Positions 25,559 through 34,762 are shown, counted from the first letter of the stretch. The stretch is 64,000 nucleotides of DNA from Arthrobacter sp. MYb23 (GCF_002979775.1 NZ_PCPR01000008.1:62001-126000), one strand, 5' to 3'. Made by a program: numbers and translations. The notes: a model not told the origin generated them from the letters alone.

Positions 25559-26962
25559 ATGACCGTGTATGAATCAATCCTGGACGCAATCGGCGGCACT
25601 CCCCTGCTTCGGCTGAAGCGGCTGGGCGAAGGTGTCCGGCCCCGCATCTACGCGAAGCTCGAGTTCCAGAACATCGGCGGGAGCGTGAAGGACCGGGCCG
25701 CACTTTCCATGATCCGGGCCGCAGAAAGGTCCGGTTTGTTAAAGCCCGGCGGGACCGTGGTGGAAGGGACCAGCGGTAACACCGGCATCGGGTTGAGTTT
25801 GGTGGCCGCACAACTGGGGTATCGCTCCGTGATTTTCGCTCCGGCGGCCACAGCTGCTGAAAAGATCCGCCTCTTGCGCGCTTTCGGAGCCGAGGTCCAT
25901 CTGGTGGCCGATTTTGTTCCACGATCCGATCCCGGCCACCTGGCCAACCGGGCTGCGGCCTTCGCGGCCTCCACTCCGGGGGCCTGGCTCGCGGTGCAGT
26001 ACGACAACCCAGCCAACCCGCAGGCCCACGCAGAGAGCACCGGGCCGGAGATCTGGGCCGACACTGCGGGGTCGGTTACGCACTTTGTGGCCAGCGTCGG
26101 GACCGGCGGAACCATCAGCGGAACCGGCCGGTACTTGAAGCAAGCCAGCGACGGACTGGTACAGGTCATCGCCGCTGACCCCGAGCACTCGCGCTACGGA
26201 GGCGGCAACGGCTCGCTCAAATACACGGAGGGCGCTGGCCACCCCCTGCACCCGGCGTCGAAGGAAGACATCTGGCCCGAGGCGTTCGACACCGTGTTGG
26301 TGGACAAATACATTAGCGTCAGCGATCGCGACGCCATCTTCACCGCCCGCCGTGCCGCCCGCGAGGAAGGACTCCTCATCGGGGCCACCGGCGGGACCGC
26401 CCTGGCAGCAGCCCTGACCCTCGCCGAAACTTTGGATGAAGAGCACACCATCGTGGTGGTCCTGCCGGACTCAGGCCGGAACTACCTGTCCACCTATTTC
26501 GACGACCACTGGCTCGCCTCGCTCGGCTTCCTGGAACCCACGACGCCGGAAGGAACCATCCGTGCGCTTCTCACCACTGAGCCTGCCGGAGTGCAGCTGG
26601 TGGCGAGCGACCTGACAGCGGCGGAGGCCGTCGTCGAACTTGACTCCCGGGACGTGGCACCGGACGAACCAGTGTTTCTGGTCCTGGACCGGGGCCAGAG
26701 TTTCGGGACCGTTCACCCGCGCGAAGTAGTGGGAGTGGTGACCCTGCGTTCGCTGCGCGGCGTTGAGCCTGCCTCGCCGGCGGTCACCGCTGGTATCCCG
26801 AACCGCACGGTTGCCGCGGGACTGCCGGCTTCAGAGGCTGGAGCCGCCGCGGACCCGGAGTCTGGTGCTGGTGCTGGTGTGGCCCCGAAATCTGGTGCTG
26901 GTGCGGCCCCGGAGGTCATCGCGGTCCTGGTTGACGGCCGAATCGCCGCTACGCTCACCTAA
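25559..26962 (+). CDS. PLP-dependent cystathionine beta-synthase / cysteine synthase
   Basis: 467 residues. The catalytic core (1-320) is a fold-type II PLP enzyme: IGGTPLLRLKRL, NIGGSVKDRAA with the PLP lysine near residue 44, EGTSGNTGIGL for the phosphate and asparagine contacts, and VGTGGTISGTGRYLK. After residue 345 a degenerate CBS-like module (LTAAEAVVELDSRDVAPDEPVFLVLD) leads into an Ala/Gly/Pro-rich repeat tail. It makes cysteine or cystathionine from serine derivatives, consistent with sulfur assimilation here. The ATG at 25559 is chosen because the extra upstream residues are not family-like. Confidence 0.9.
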   Translation: MTVYESILDAIGGTPLLRLKRLGEGVRPRIYAKLEFQNIGGSVKDRAALSMIRAAERSGLLKPGGTVVEGTSGNTGIGLSLVAAQLGYRSVIFAPAATAAEKIRLLRAFGAEVHLVADFVPRSDPGHLANRAAAFAASTPGAWLAVQYDNPANPQAHAESTGPEIWADTAGSVTHFVASVGTGGTISGTGRYLKQASDGLVQVIAADPEHSRYGGGNGSLKYTEGAGHPLHPASKEDIWPEAFDTVLVDKYISVSDRDAIFTARRAAREEGLLIGATGGTALAAALTLAETLDEEHTIVVVLPDSGRNYLSTYFDDHWLASLGFLEPTTPEGTIRALLTTEPAGVQLVASDLTAAEAVVELDSRDVAPDEPVFLVLDRGQSFGTVHPREVVGVVTLRSLRGVEPASPAVTAGIPNRTVAAGLPASEAGAAADPESGAGAGVAPKSGAGAAPEVIAVLVDGRIAATLT

Positions 26963-26968
26963 CCCCCA

Positions 26969-27159
26969 ACGCTCTCTCACATCCCACCCCCTTCAAGCCA
27001 ACGCTCTCTCACATCGAGAATGACGAAAGCATCGGGGGGACTGTCCGCTTATCGGCGGATCCGGGTGTCGACTGGGAATGCCGGGTGGCATGGCGGCTGA
27101 AAGAAAAAGCGGGACGTGAGAGAGCATCCACAGCAACCACGCGGGATGTGAGAGAGCGT
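26969..27159. repeat. Cluster of four CGCTCTCTCACAT repeats
   Basis: Two copies read ACGCTCTCTCACAT on the plus strand (26969-26982 and 27001-27014) and two are inverted (27114-27127, one mismatch, and 27146-27159). They fill the gap between convergent genes and reach the stop codon of the monooxygenase. Same family as the nested repeat at 13052-13150. Large hairpins are possible, so it may stop transcription from both sides. Confidence 0.75.
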
Positions 27160-28319
27160 CAGGAAGCGTCGGCCAGCACCCGTGCTCGGGCCGCGGCTTG
27201 GCCTGCCCGGAGTTCCTCGGCGGTGCGGCCCTGATCCCGGCGCGCCACTTCCTGCTTCAACTGCGGTATGACGTACTGGCCAAACTCCAGTGCGTCCGGG
27301 ACGAAGTCGTACCCCCGGAGGCCGAAGATCTCGAAACCGAGGTCATGGTAGTCCAGGATCGCTTGGGTGACCGTGTCATAGCTGCCCACCAATGCCGTCG
27401 CACTTCCGCCTCCGCCGCCCGCTGCTTTGGCGAGGGCCGTCCAGAGGGCGCGGTCGTGCAGGTCAGCACGTTCCGCGGCGGCGAGCAGCCTTTGGGTGCC
27501 GGTAGCTTCGGGCTTCTGGTTGTAGTGGCGCACAGGATCAATGACCTCGCCGGCAGACCGTCGCGCCTCAAACGTTCCAAGGATGGCGTGTGCCTTCTCC
27601 CACGCCAATTCGTCGGTGGCAGCAACAATGGGCCGGAAGGCGATCTGCCAGCGCAACGGTTCAACTCTGCCCAAAGCAGCGGCCCGCGCAAGGATCTGCT
27701 CTTGCTGCGAAGCGGCGTCGGCCAGCGGCTCGCCGAAGAGCGCATAGATGTCTGCTTCGGCGGCGCCCACGGACCACGCGGCTTCGGAGGAGCCGCCAAA
27801 GGAAATACCTGGCCTCTTGCCGGCAAACGGCCCCAAACCAGAGGAAAAATCCTCAAAGCGGTAATGCTCGCTGTCCCAACTGAACGAATCCCCGGACCAT
27901 GCCCGCCGAACGATCTGCATGTACTCCTGCGTCCGGCCGTACCGCGCATCCTTGGGCAGGAAATCGCCCTCGCGGGCCTGGTCCGCTTGGCTTCCACCGG
28001 TGATGAAGTGCACGGTCAGCCGGCCTTCGGCGATGTGGTCCAGCGTCAGGAAGGACCGGGCGGCGAACGTCGGATGGGAAACGTTGGGCCGGTGTGCCAA
28101 ACGCAGCTGGATTCGCTCCGTGTTCGCAGCAACCCATGCCGCATGGACTGAGGGATCCTGCGTGGTGGAGTTGTACGCGAACAGCACGTGGTCCCAGTTG
28201 TTGTCCTCGTGGATCCGCGCAATCCTGGCAGCGTACGCGGGGTCAAAGAAAGGCGTGGTGGCAGGGGACGTCTCCGTGGAGTCGTTACCAGCCCCCATAC
28301 CGAGGAATTCGATAGGCAT
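27159..28319 (-). CDS. LLM-class flavin-dependent monooxygenase, SsuD-like
   Basis: 386 residues. Closest in pattern to alkanesulfonate monooxygenase SsuD: IARIHEDNNWDHVLFAYNS, LAHRPNVSHPTFAARSFLTLDHIAEGRLTVHFITGG, and ISFGGSSEAAWSVGAAEADIY followed by ALFGEPLA. SsuD uses FMNH2 from a partner reductase to release sulfite from sulfonates; no reductase gene is visible nearby. Third gene of the metN-metI operon, 17 bases after metI, so the imported compound is probably its substrate. Confidence 0.9.
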   Translation of the reverse strand: MPIEFLGMGAGNDSTETSPATTPFFDPAYAARIARIHEDNNWDHVLFAYNSTTQDPSVHAAWVAANTERIQLRLAHRPNVSHPTFAARSFLTLDHIAEGRLTVHFITGGSQADQAREGDFLPKDARYGRTQEYMQIVRRAWSGDSFSWDSEHYRFEDFSSGLGPFAGKRPGISFGGSSEAAWSVGAAEADIYALFGEPLADAASQQEQILARAAALGRVEPLRWQIAFRPIVAATDELAWEKAHAILGTFEARRSAGEVIDPVRHYNQKPEATGTQRLLAAAERADLHDRALWTALAKAAGGGGGSATALVGSYDTVTQAILDYHDLGFEIFGLRGYDFVPDALEFGQYVIPQLKQEVARRDQGRTAEELRAGQAAARARVLADAS

Positions 28320-28336
28320 GTTGTGGCTCCTGAAAG

Positions 28337-28996
28337 TTAGCGGTGGAGGATGCGCTGCGCCAGGAAGTTACCCAGCAACTGCGCGGCCTGGACCATGACG
28401 ATGATGATCAGGACGGTCACCAGGGTGACTTCCCAGTTGAACTGCTGGTAGCCGTACATGATGGCGAAGTTGCCCAGCCCACCGCCGCCGATGTACCCGG
28501 CCATGGCAGACATGTCCACGATCGCGATGATCATGAACGTGTAGCCCAGGATCAGCGGCGCAAGCGACTCGGGAATCACCACGGACCACAGGATGTGCAG
28601 CCGGCTGTCTCCCATTGCCCTGGCCGCCTCAACCACGCCCGGGTCTGAGGCCACCAGGTTTTGCTCCACTACCCGCCCAATCACGACGCCGGCCATCAGC
28701 GCCATGGGCAGGATCGCCGCCGTCGTGCCAATAGTAGTGCCCATGATGATCAGGGTCAGCGGCGCAATGGCCGTGATGAAGATGATGAACGGGATGGGCC
28801 GGATGATGTTCACCAGGAAGTTCAGGAACGAGAACACGGCTTTATTGGCAAACAGGTTTCCGGGCCTGGTGGCGTAGAGGGTGACGCCCAACGCCAGTCC
28901 GGCGATGCCGCTGAGCAGGACGGTGATGACCACCATGTAGATGGTCTGTTGGAAGGATTCGCCCAGGACGGGCAGGAGTGTTGTCCAGTCGGTCAT
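28337..28996 (-). CDS. metI: Methionine-type ABC transporter permease
   Basis: 219 residues, five predicted helices. MetI features include FQQTIYMVVITVLLSGIAGLALG near the N-terminus, NIIRPIPFIIFITAI, and the coupling loop VVEAARAMGDSRLHILWSVVIPE. It is two bases downstream of the ATPase gene. With MetN it forms the importer core; the receptor MetQ is encoded on the other strand. Confidence 0.92.
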   Translation of the reverse strand: MTDWTTLLPVLGESFQQTIYMVVITVLLSGIAGLALGVTLYATRPGNLFANKAVFSFLNFLVNIIRPIPFIIFITAIAPLTLIIMGTTIGTTAAILPMALMAGVVIGRVVEQNLVASDPGVVEAARAMGDSRLHILWSVVIPESLAPLILGYTFMIIAIVDMSAMAGYIGGGGLGNFAIMYGYQQFNWEVTLVTVLIIIVMVQAAQLLGNFLAQRILHR

Positions 28997-28998
28997 GG

Positions 28999-30102
28999 CT
29001 ATTCTCCGGCGTTCGCGGGGACGGGAAGGTGCGGAACGGCACTGTCGGCGGGGTCCGCCGTCGGCGTTTGGCGTTCGACGGCGGTGACGTCGCCCAGGTC
29101 GGCGAGCGCGGCGTCGATCGCGGCGTCGCTGCCCGTGAGTTCGTACGTGAGTGTGCCCAGGATCTTGTTCTGGATCTCAGTGACGCCCCCGAACACTACG
29201 CTGGAGCCCACGCCGTGGCGCTCGAACGTGGCCGCAACCAGAGGGGTGGGCGCTGCCTCGGAGATACCGATGGAGACGAGCGGGCCCGGGTGCGCCGCGG
29301 CGAGGCGGCTGACGGTGTCCGATCCCGGCGTGCCGTGCACGGCTGTGGAGACGAAGCGTTGGGTGGAGTCGCTCTGGGGGTCGGCGAACACGGAGTATGT
29401 GGGCCCGGCTTCCACTACCCTGCCGGATTCCATCATCACTACGGTGTCGCAGATTTCGCGGACAACGTGCATCTCGTGGGTGATCACAACAACGGTGGTG
29501 CCGAGTTCCTTGTTGATGCGGCGGAGCAGTCGGAGGACGTCGCGGGTGGTTTCGGGATCCAGGGCGCTGGTTGCTTCGTCAGCGAGGAGGATGTCCGGGG
29601 CGTTTGCGAGTGCACGGGCAATGCCCACGCGTTGCTGCTGTCCGCCGGAGAGACGGCGAGGGTAGGAGCCTGCCTTGTCCGCGATACCCACGAACTCAAG
29701 GAGCTCCTCCACGCGCGGCTTGATCTTCTCTTTGGGCCACCCTGCCACCTTCAACGGATACGCGACGTTTCCGAACACGGTGCGGGACTTCAGGAGATTG
29801 AACTGTTGGAAGATCATGCCGATGCCGGCACGGACTTTGCGCAACTGGCCTTCAGGGAGCGAGGAGATGTCCTGGCCCTTGACGAAAACCTGGCCCTCGG
29901 TGGGACGTTCCAGGCCGTTGAGAAGGCGGACCAGCGTGGACTTTCCGGCACCGGAATATCCCACAATGCCCACCACCGTGCCCTCTTCAATGTCCAGGGT
30001 GACGTCATCAACGGCCCGCACTGGTTCGGTGCGTTGGCTGCGCTTGCTTCCTTGGACCGGGAACAGCTTGCTGACTCCGCGCAGGGAAACGATCGCGCTC
30101 AC
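28999..30102 (-). CDS. metN: Methionine-type ABC transporter ATP-binding protein
   Basis: 367 residues from the GTG at 30102, chosen because AAGGAGG lies five bases upstream; longer versions run into the divergent promoter region. Walker A GYSGAGKSTL, signature LSGGQQQRVG, Walker B ILLADEATSALD and the H-loop VITHEM are intact. The C-terminal 90 residues look like the NIL ligand-binding domain (LGTLTYELTGSDAAIDAAL), through which methionine inhibits transport in MetN proteins. First gene of the metN-metI-LLM operon. Confidence 0.92.
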   Translation of the reverse strand: MSAIVSLRGVSKLFPVQGSKRSQRTEPVRAVDDVTLDIEEGTVVGIVGYSGAGKSTLVRLLNGLERPTEGQVFVKGQDISSLPEGQLRKVRAGIGMIFQQFNLLKSRTVFGNVAYPLKVAGWPKEKIKPRVEELLEFVGIADKAGSYPRRLSGGQQQRVGIARALANAPDILLADEATSALDPETTRDVLRLLRRINKELGTTVVVITHEMHVVREICDTVVMMESGRVVEAGPTYSVFADPQSDSTQRFVSTAVHGTPGSDTVSRLAAAHPGPLVSIGISEAAPTPLVAATFERHGVGSSVVFGGVTEIQNKILGTLTYELTGSDAAIDAALADLGDVTAVERQTPTADPADSAVPHLPVPANAGE

Positions 30103-30323
30103 CGGAGCCTCCTTCGGGGTTGTTTGAATGCCCATTCCAGCAGCGGGGCCGCCGGGCGATCGAACCTCATGAACCCCTGTGACCTGCGGTTTCTTTCCTT
30201 GACGGTGCGCGTCGGAGTGTTGCGAAGGCGTTCGATTCCCATCAAGGCAACTGCCTAGCGTGAGGCAGGGGGAACACCCCGTGCCTTTCATTCGCATCAA
30301 TACCCTTTGTACGGAGAAGCATC

Positions 30324-31208
30324 ATGAAGAACCGCTTGTTAGTTGCCGCCGTCGGCCTGATCGCCGCCCTATCGCTCTCGGCATGCGGGGGTGCCTCAAG
30401 TGGTTCCACCACCTCCGCGAACACCAAGGTGGTCATCGGCGTGGACGACGGTGCCGAGGAGCACTGGACGCTCCTGAAGAACAAGCTCAAGGATCAGGGC
30501 ATTGATCTTGAGGTCAAGAACTTCACTGATGGCGCGCAGATCAACACGGCAACCCAGCAGGGCCAGGTGGACATCAACCTGTTCCAGCACCTGAAGTACC
30601 TGTCCCAGTTCAACGTCAACAGCAACGGCACCCTGGTCCCGGTGGGCGCTACCGCCGTGTACCCACTGGCGCTGTACTCGGAGAAGTTCAAGTCCGTTGG
30701 TGAACTGCCCGCAGACGCCGAGGTTGCCATCCCCAACAACCCCACCAACCAGGCCCGCGCACTGCTGAACCTGCAGACGGCCGGATTGCTGCAGCTCAAG
30801 GATGGCGGCAACTCGCTGTCCACTCCGGCTGAGATCACCTCAAGCAAGATCAAAGTTGTCCCGGTGGACAGCAACCAGACGGTGAACGCGCTCAAGGGAA
30901 CCACGGACGCCGCCGTCGTGAACAACACGCAGGCCCAGAAGGGCGGCTTGGGCGACGAGAAGATCATCTTCAAGGAAGACCTGAACTCGGAGTCCCTGGC
31001 TCCTTATATCAACGGCTTCGTGGTGAAGGCAGACCGCAAGGACGATCCCACATGGAAGAAGATCGTGGACGCTTACCACTCGCCCGAAGTTGAAGCTTCT
31101 GTCAGCAAGCTGAACGACGGCAACCTTCAGTTCAAGGCTGATTGGACCGCTGCCAAGCTGCAAGAAGTCCTCACGGCTGAAGAAGCAGCCATCAAGAAGA
31201 GCAAGTAG
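30324..31208 (+). CDS. metQ: Methionine-type ABC transporter lipoprotein receptor
   Basis: 294 residues. Lipoprotein signal MKNRLLVAAVGLIAALSLSAC with the cysteine at 21. NlpA/MetQ family marks include VVIGVDDGAEEHW, VDINLFQHLKYLSQFN and AIPNNPTNQARALLNLQ. It binds D/L-methionine or a related sulfur compound outside the membrane. It is divergent from metNI, 221 bases away, which is unusual since the three genes normally sit together. A terminator-like hairpin separates it from the following monooxygenase gene. Confidence 0.92.
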   Translation: MKNRLLVAAVGLIAALSLSACGGASSGSTTSANTKVVIGVDDGAEEHWTLLKNKLKDQGIDLEVKNFTDGAQINTATQQGQVDINLFQHLKYLSQFNVNSNGTLVPVGATAVYPLALYSEKFKSVGELPADAEVAIPNNPTNQARALLNLQTAGLLQLKDGGNSLSTPAEITSSKIKVVPVDSNQTVNALKGTTDAAVVNNTQAQKGGLGDEKIIFKEDLNSESLAPYINGFVVKADRKDDPTWKKIVDAYHSPEVEASVSKLNDGNLQFKADWTAAKLQEVLTAEEAAIKKSK

Positions 31209-31211
31209 TAC

Positions 31212-31256
31212 TTGAGGGGCGGCGGCCCTGCGCCACAGAGTGCCGCCGCCCCTCAA
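31212..31256 (+). terminator. Hairpin after metQ
   Basis: A perfect 14-base stem (31212-31225 with 31243-31256) and 17-base loop directly after the metQ stop and 55 bases before the monooxygenase start. It would reduce, or fully stop, read-through into the next genes. Confidence 0.7.
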
Positions 31257-31310
31257 CCTTCCTGCTCCCGAAGAGCACCCAAGAGTCCCGAACAGCACCG
31301 AAACAGGCCC

Positions 31311-32660
31311 ATGAACCAGACACTCATCCGTGAACGCCAGCAGATCCATTTCTTCGCCTACCTTGTGGGCACCGGCATCCATCTGGCTTCATGGCGCCAC
31401 GAGACAGCGTTCCCCCAGGCGAGCATCGACTTCGCCCACCAGGTACAACTCGCAAAAACTGCCGAGGACGCCAGGCTCGACGCGATCTTCCTGGGCGACT
31501 CCCTCGCGATCGACGAGACGTCCAATCCGGGCATCCTCAACAGGTTCGACCCCATCGGGCTGGTAACAGCCCTTGGAGCGGTCACCACCAACATCGGCCT
31601 CATCGCCACGTCCTCCACGTCCTATGACGAGCCCTTCAACTTCGCCCGCGCGGCCCTCACTGCGGACCACATCAGCGGCGGCCGTGTTGGCTGGAACATC
31701 GTCACCACGCGGGACCTGACCAACACCACCGCTGGCAACTTCAGCGCCGATGAGCACTTCGATCACAGCCTCCGCTACCGTCGCGCTGAAGAGTTCGTGG
31801 AGGTCACCCAAGGGCTCTGGAATTCATGGGATACGGACGCTTTCCTTTACAACAAAGCGCAAGGACGATTCTTTGACCGGCGCAAAATCAGCCGTCTGGA
31901 CTACCAGGGCGAATTCTTCAAGGTCGCCGGGCCCCTGAACATCGGTCCCTCTCCGCAGCACTCCCCTTTGCTAGCCCAAGCGGGCACTTCCGTACCGGGC
32001 CAAAAACTGGGGGCACGTTTCGCCAACGCCCTCTTCGCGAGCCACCCCGACGTTCCGCAGGCGCGGCAGTACCGGGAATCCGTCCGGGCTCAGGCGAAGG
32101 CGTTCGGCCGGAACCCCGACGAACTCTACGTTTACCAGGCCATCTCGCCGGTTGTGGCGGACACCCGGGACGAAGCCCTGGAACGCATCCGGGAGCTGGA
32201 CAGCCTCATCACCGATCAGCAGGTGCTGGACTTCCTGCAGGAATACTTTGCCGGCCAGCTGGATTTCACGGGGCTCGGAGCAGATGCAACCGTAGCCCAG
32301 TCCGGCATTCCCACCATCACGCAGCCCAGGACAGACTTCCGCTCGGCCGGGGAACAGATCTACGGCCGGGAGGAAGAGGTCACGCTCAAGGACCTCTATT
32401 CGATCCTCACGGGCGACAAACGGAATCACGACTTCATCGGGACCCCGCAGCACGTCGCGGACTCCCTGCAAAGATGGCATGCCGAAGGTGCCGCGGACGG
32501 CTTCAACCTCATGTTCTCCCTTCTTCCCCAGGACCTGGAGCGCTTCGCCACCGGCGTCATTCCCCTGCTTCAGGAACGCGGCCTTGCCCGCACCGAATAT
32601 GCGGGCGCCACCCTGAAATCGCACCTTGGACTCGATCCGCAGCCGAAAGGACAATCATGA
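31311..32660 (+). CDS. LLM-class FMN-dependent monooxygenase (NtaA/DmoA type)
   Basis: 449 residues from the ATG at 31311. Clear NtaA/DmoA pattern: AKTAEDARLDAIFLGDSLAI, TSSTSYDEPFNFARAALTAD, ISGGRVGWNIVTTRD, YRRAEEFVEVTQGLWNSWD and SPQHSPLLAQAGTSVPGQKL. It oxidises a small organosulfur or amine compound with reduced FMN. It follows metQ and overlaps the acetyltransferase gene by 4 bases, mirroring the monooxygenase that follows metI on the other strand. Confidence 0.92.
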   Translation: MNQTLIRERQQIHFFAYLVGTGIHLASWRHETAFPQASIDFAHQVQLAKTAEDARLDAIFLGDSLAIDETSNPGILNRFDPIGLVTALGAVTTNIGLIATSSTSYDEPFNFARAALTADHISGGRVGWNIVTTRDLTNTTAGNFSADEHFDHSLRYRRAEEFVEVTQGLWNSWDTDAFLYNKAQGRFFDRRKISRLDYQGEFFKVAGPLNIGPSPQHSPLLAQAGTSVPGQKLGARFANALFASHPDVPQARQYRESVRAQAKAFGRNPDELYVYQAISPVVADTRDEALERIRELDSLITDQQVLDFLQEYFAGQLDFTGLGADATVAQSGIPTITQPRTDFRSAGEQIYGREEEVTLKDLYSILTGDKRNHDFIGTPQHVADSLQRWHAEGAADGFNLMFSLLPQDLERFATGVIPLLQERGLARTEYAGATLKSHLGLDPQPKGQS

Positions 32661-33199
32661 CCACCACACCAACCGTTGCCACCGGCACCTATGTGATTCG
32701 CCAGGCGCGCCACGACGAGTACGACGCCGTGGGGCAGCTGACGTATCAAGGCTTCGGCCACCACCTCCCCGGAGCACACCAGCCCGACGACCAGCGTCTT
32801 GGGCTCTTGCTGGATGCCGCGGCCAGGGCCCGTGAAGGCGTGCTGTTGGTGGCCGAAGACGTGGAAACCGGACGTTTGGTGGGCACCGCCAGCCTCCTGC
32901 CCTTTGGTTCACACCTCAGCCGGCAGGCACAGGAGGGCGAAGTGGAGCTCAGGTTGCTGGCCGTGCTCCCGGAGACGCGCCGCACAGGTCTTGGCCAGAA
33001 ACTTCTCGACGAATCCGCCCGCCTTGCCGCAGCCCAGGGCGCCAATCGCGTGGTGCTGGACACCGCCGTCGACAATGAACCATCCCAGCGCCTTTACCGC
33101 CGCTTGGGCTACGTCCGCCGGCTGGAGCGTGAGAAGGAACGGCCCGCGCCGAAGGTGCAGCTGGTTGTTTACACGCTGGATTTGCCCGCGAGGGGTTAG
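32657..33199 (+). CDS. GNAT-family N-acetyltransferase
   Basis: 180 residues; ATG overlaps the preceding stop (ATGA). The acetyl-CoA-binding motif A reads VELRLLAVLPETRRTGLGQKL, with R-R-T-G-L-G for pyrophosphate binding, followed by ANRVVLDTAVDNEPSQRLYRRLGY (motif B). In sulfur-scavenging clusters such enzymes may detoxify methionine analogues or mimics; here that is inference from position only. Confidence 0.88.
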   Translation: MTTTPTVATGTYVIRQARHDEYDAVGQLTYQGFGHHLPGAHQPDDQRLGLLLDAAARAREGVLLVAEDVETGRLVGTASLLPFGSHLSRQAQEGEVELRLLAVLPETRRTGLGQKLLDESARLAAAQGANRVVLDTAVDNEPSQRLYRRLGYVRRLEREKERPAPKVQLVVYTLDLPARG

Positions 33200-33338
33200 C
33201 TCTCGTCCCTTTCGCGTGCCCGTAGTGCCGAAATGTCGCCCCTCAAGGGAGGCACTGCCAGTACCCGGATAAGAGGGCACTCCCACTGAGCCGGGGAGTA
33301 GCGTTCCAATGGAATGGTCCCCTATGAAAAGGAACATC

Positions 33339-34169
33339 ATGACTACCTGGCTCATCACAGGCTGCTCCACCGGACTTGGCCGCGCGCTGGCGCAAGCCGT
33401 CCTCGCACGAGGCGATAACGCCGTCGTCACCGCCCGCGACACCTCAACGCTCCAGGACCTGGCAACAGAATTCCCGACGACGGCCCTCGCCGTGGCGCTG
33501 GACGTCACCGAGCAGTCGCAAGTGGACGCCGCGGTTCAGCAGGCAGAGGAACGTTTCGGCTCCGTGGATGTCCTGGTCAACAATGCCGGCTACGGATATC
33601 GCGCGGCCATCGAAGAAGGCAGCGACGCGGATGTTCGTACGCTGTTTGATACCAACGTTTTCGGCCCGGTGGCAATGATCAAAGCAGTCCTCCCCGGCAT
33701 GCGTTCGCGTCGCTCCGGCGCGATCGTGAACATCTCCTCCATCGGCGCACGCATCTCCCCTCCCGGCTCCGGCTACTACTCCGCTTCCAAGGCTGCTCTG
33801 GAGGGACTGTCCGGGTCCCTGCAGAAGGAAGTGAAGCCGCTGGGCATCTCGGTGACCGTGGTGGAACCCGGTGGTTTCAGGACCGACTTCGCAGGGCGTT
33901 CCCTCACCCAGTCGGCCGGGGCAATCGCCGATTACGCCGACACTGCCGGCAAGCGCCGCAAGGAGCACGACACCGTCCACGGCACACAGCAAGGCGATCC
34001 GGACAAGGCTGCCGCTGCGATTATTACGGCCGTCGAAGCACCTGAAACTCCCGGTTTCCTTCTGCTCGGCGAAGACGCGTCGAAGGCTTACGACGCCGTG
34101 GCGGAAGCCCAGCGGGCCGAGGTGGATCACTGGCGGGAACTCAGCATCAGCACGGGTTACACGGAGTAA
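33339..34169 (+). CDS. Short-chain dehydrogenase/reductase
   Basis: 276 residues from the ATG at 33339, supported by AAGGAA five bases upstream. Classical SDR layout: TGCSTGLGRALA (TGxxxGxG, residues 8-19), LVNNAGYG, ISSIGARISPPGSGYYSASKAALEG with the catalytic Ser, Tyr and Lys, and VEPGGFRTDFAG. It is an NAD(P)H-dependent oxidoreductase of unknown substrate, possibly monocistronic. Confidence 0.9.
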   Translation: MTTWLITGCSTGLGRALAQAVLARGDNAVVTARDTSTLQDLATEFPTTALAVALDVTEQSQVDAAVQQAEERFGSVDVLVNNAGYGYRAAIEEGSDADVRTLFDTNVFGPVAMIKAVLPGMRSRRSGAIVNISSIGARISPPGSGYYSASKAALEGLSGSLQKEVKPLGISVTVVEPGGFRTDFAGRSLTQSAGAIADYADTAGKRRKEHDTVHGTQQGDPDKAAAAIITAVEAPETPGFLLLGEDASKAYDAVAEAQRAEVDHWRELSISTGYTE

Positions 34170-34348
34170 TGAGCGACGTGTAATCGGTCACACTTGGCCG
34201 GATTCGCTTGTCAACCGTGGTGGGCAGCATGAACCATGAAGGAGGGAATTCGTTCCCATACAAGCTGAATCAGCAATCCTCACCGACGAGGATGCGGCCC
34301 CTGCGAAGAAGCTTGGGGCTGTTAACGGCCTGAGTGAAAGTACTGACA

Positions 34349-34519
34349 ATGACGACACATACTGACTCCATCACGCTGAAAATCTGGGACAAAACGGCAA
34401 TCGACCACACCATCGATGCCGCAATTGAATCCCTCTCACACCGCGCAGCCGCCGAAAACTGCGGGATCGCGGTAACCCTTAGCGGCCCTAAGACCTTCAC
34501 GGTCAGCCTGAACCGCTAA
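34349..34519 (+). CDS. Small hypothetical protein
   Basis: 56 residues (MTTHTDSITLKIWDKTAIDH...). No recognised domain. An in-frame GTG at 34334 is an alternative start. Coding is supported by its isolation, the sensible composition and a strong terminator directly after its stop codon. Confidence 0.55.
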   Translation: MTTHTDSITLKIWDKTAIDHTIDAAIESLSHRAAAENCGIAVTLSGPKTFTVSLNR

Positions 34520-34535
34520 GCAGCTCACAGCAAAA

Positions 34536-34577
34536 GCAAGAGGACGACGCCGGTACTTACCGGCGTCGTCCTCTTGC
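34536..34577 (+). terminator. Strong hairpin terminator
   Basis: A perfect 20-base stem (34536-34555 with 34558-34577) lies 16 bases after the stop of the small gene. Confidence 0.8.
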
Positions 34578-34762
34578 GTTTAAGGCCCGCCCCGGGGTGC
34601 GTGCAAGCGGTACCAGTGGCCCTTCCACCCCGTTCGTGACGCCGTTCAGAGAGTCCTGAGCAAACCTTGAGACTTCCTTGATGGTTTCCCTCCCCTGATC
34701 TTGCGTTCGCGTTGGAACTCTAAGTGAGACAACGCTGCAACGCACGAACGGAGGGATCACAA

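Noticed and set aside
26820..26930. Ala/Gly/Pro-rich coding repeat in the CBS-like gene as a possible mobile or regulatory repeat
   Set aside because: It stays in frame and is a low-complexity protein tail.
30225..30242. GCGTTCGATTCCC resembling a tRNA T-arm
   Set aside because: No acceptor stem, anticodon arm or D-arm can be folded around it.
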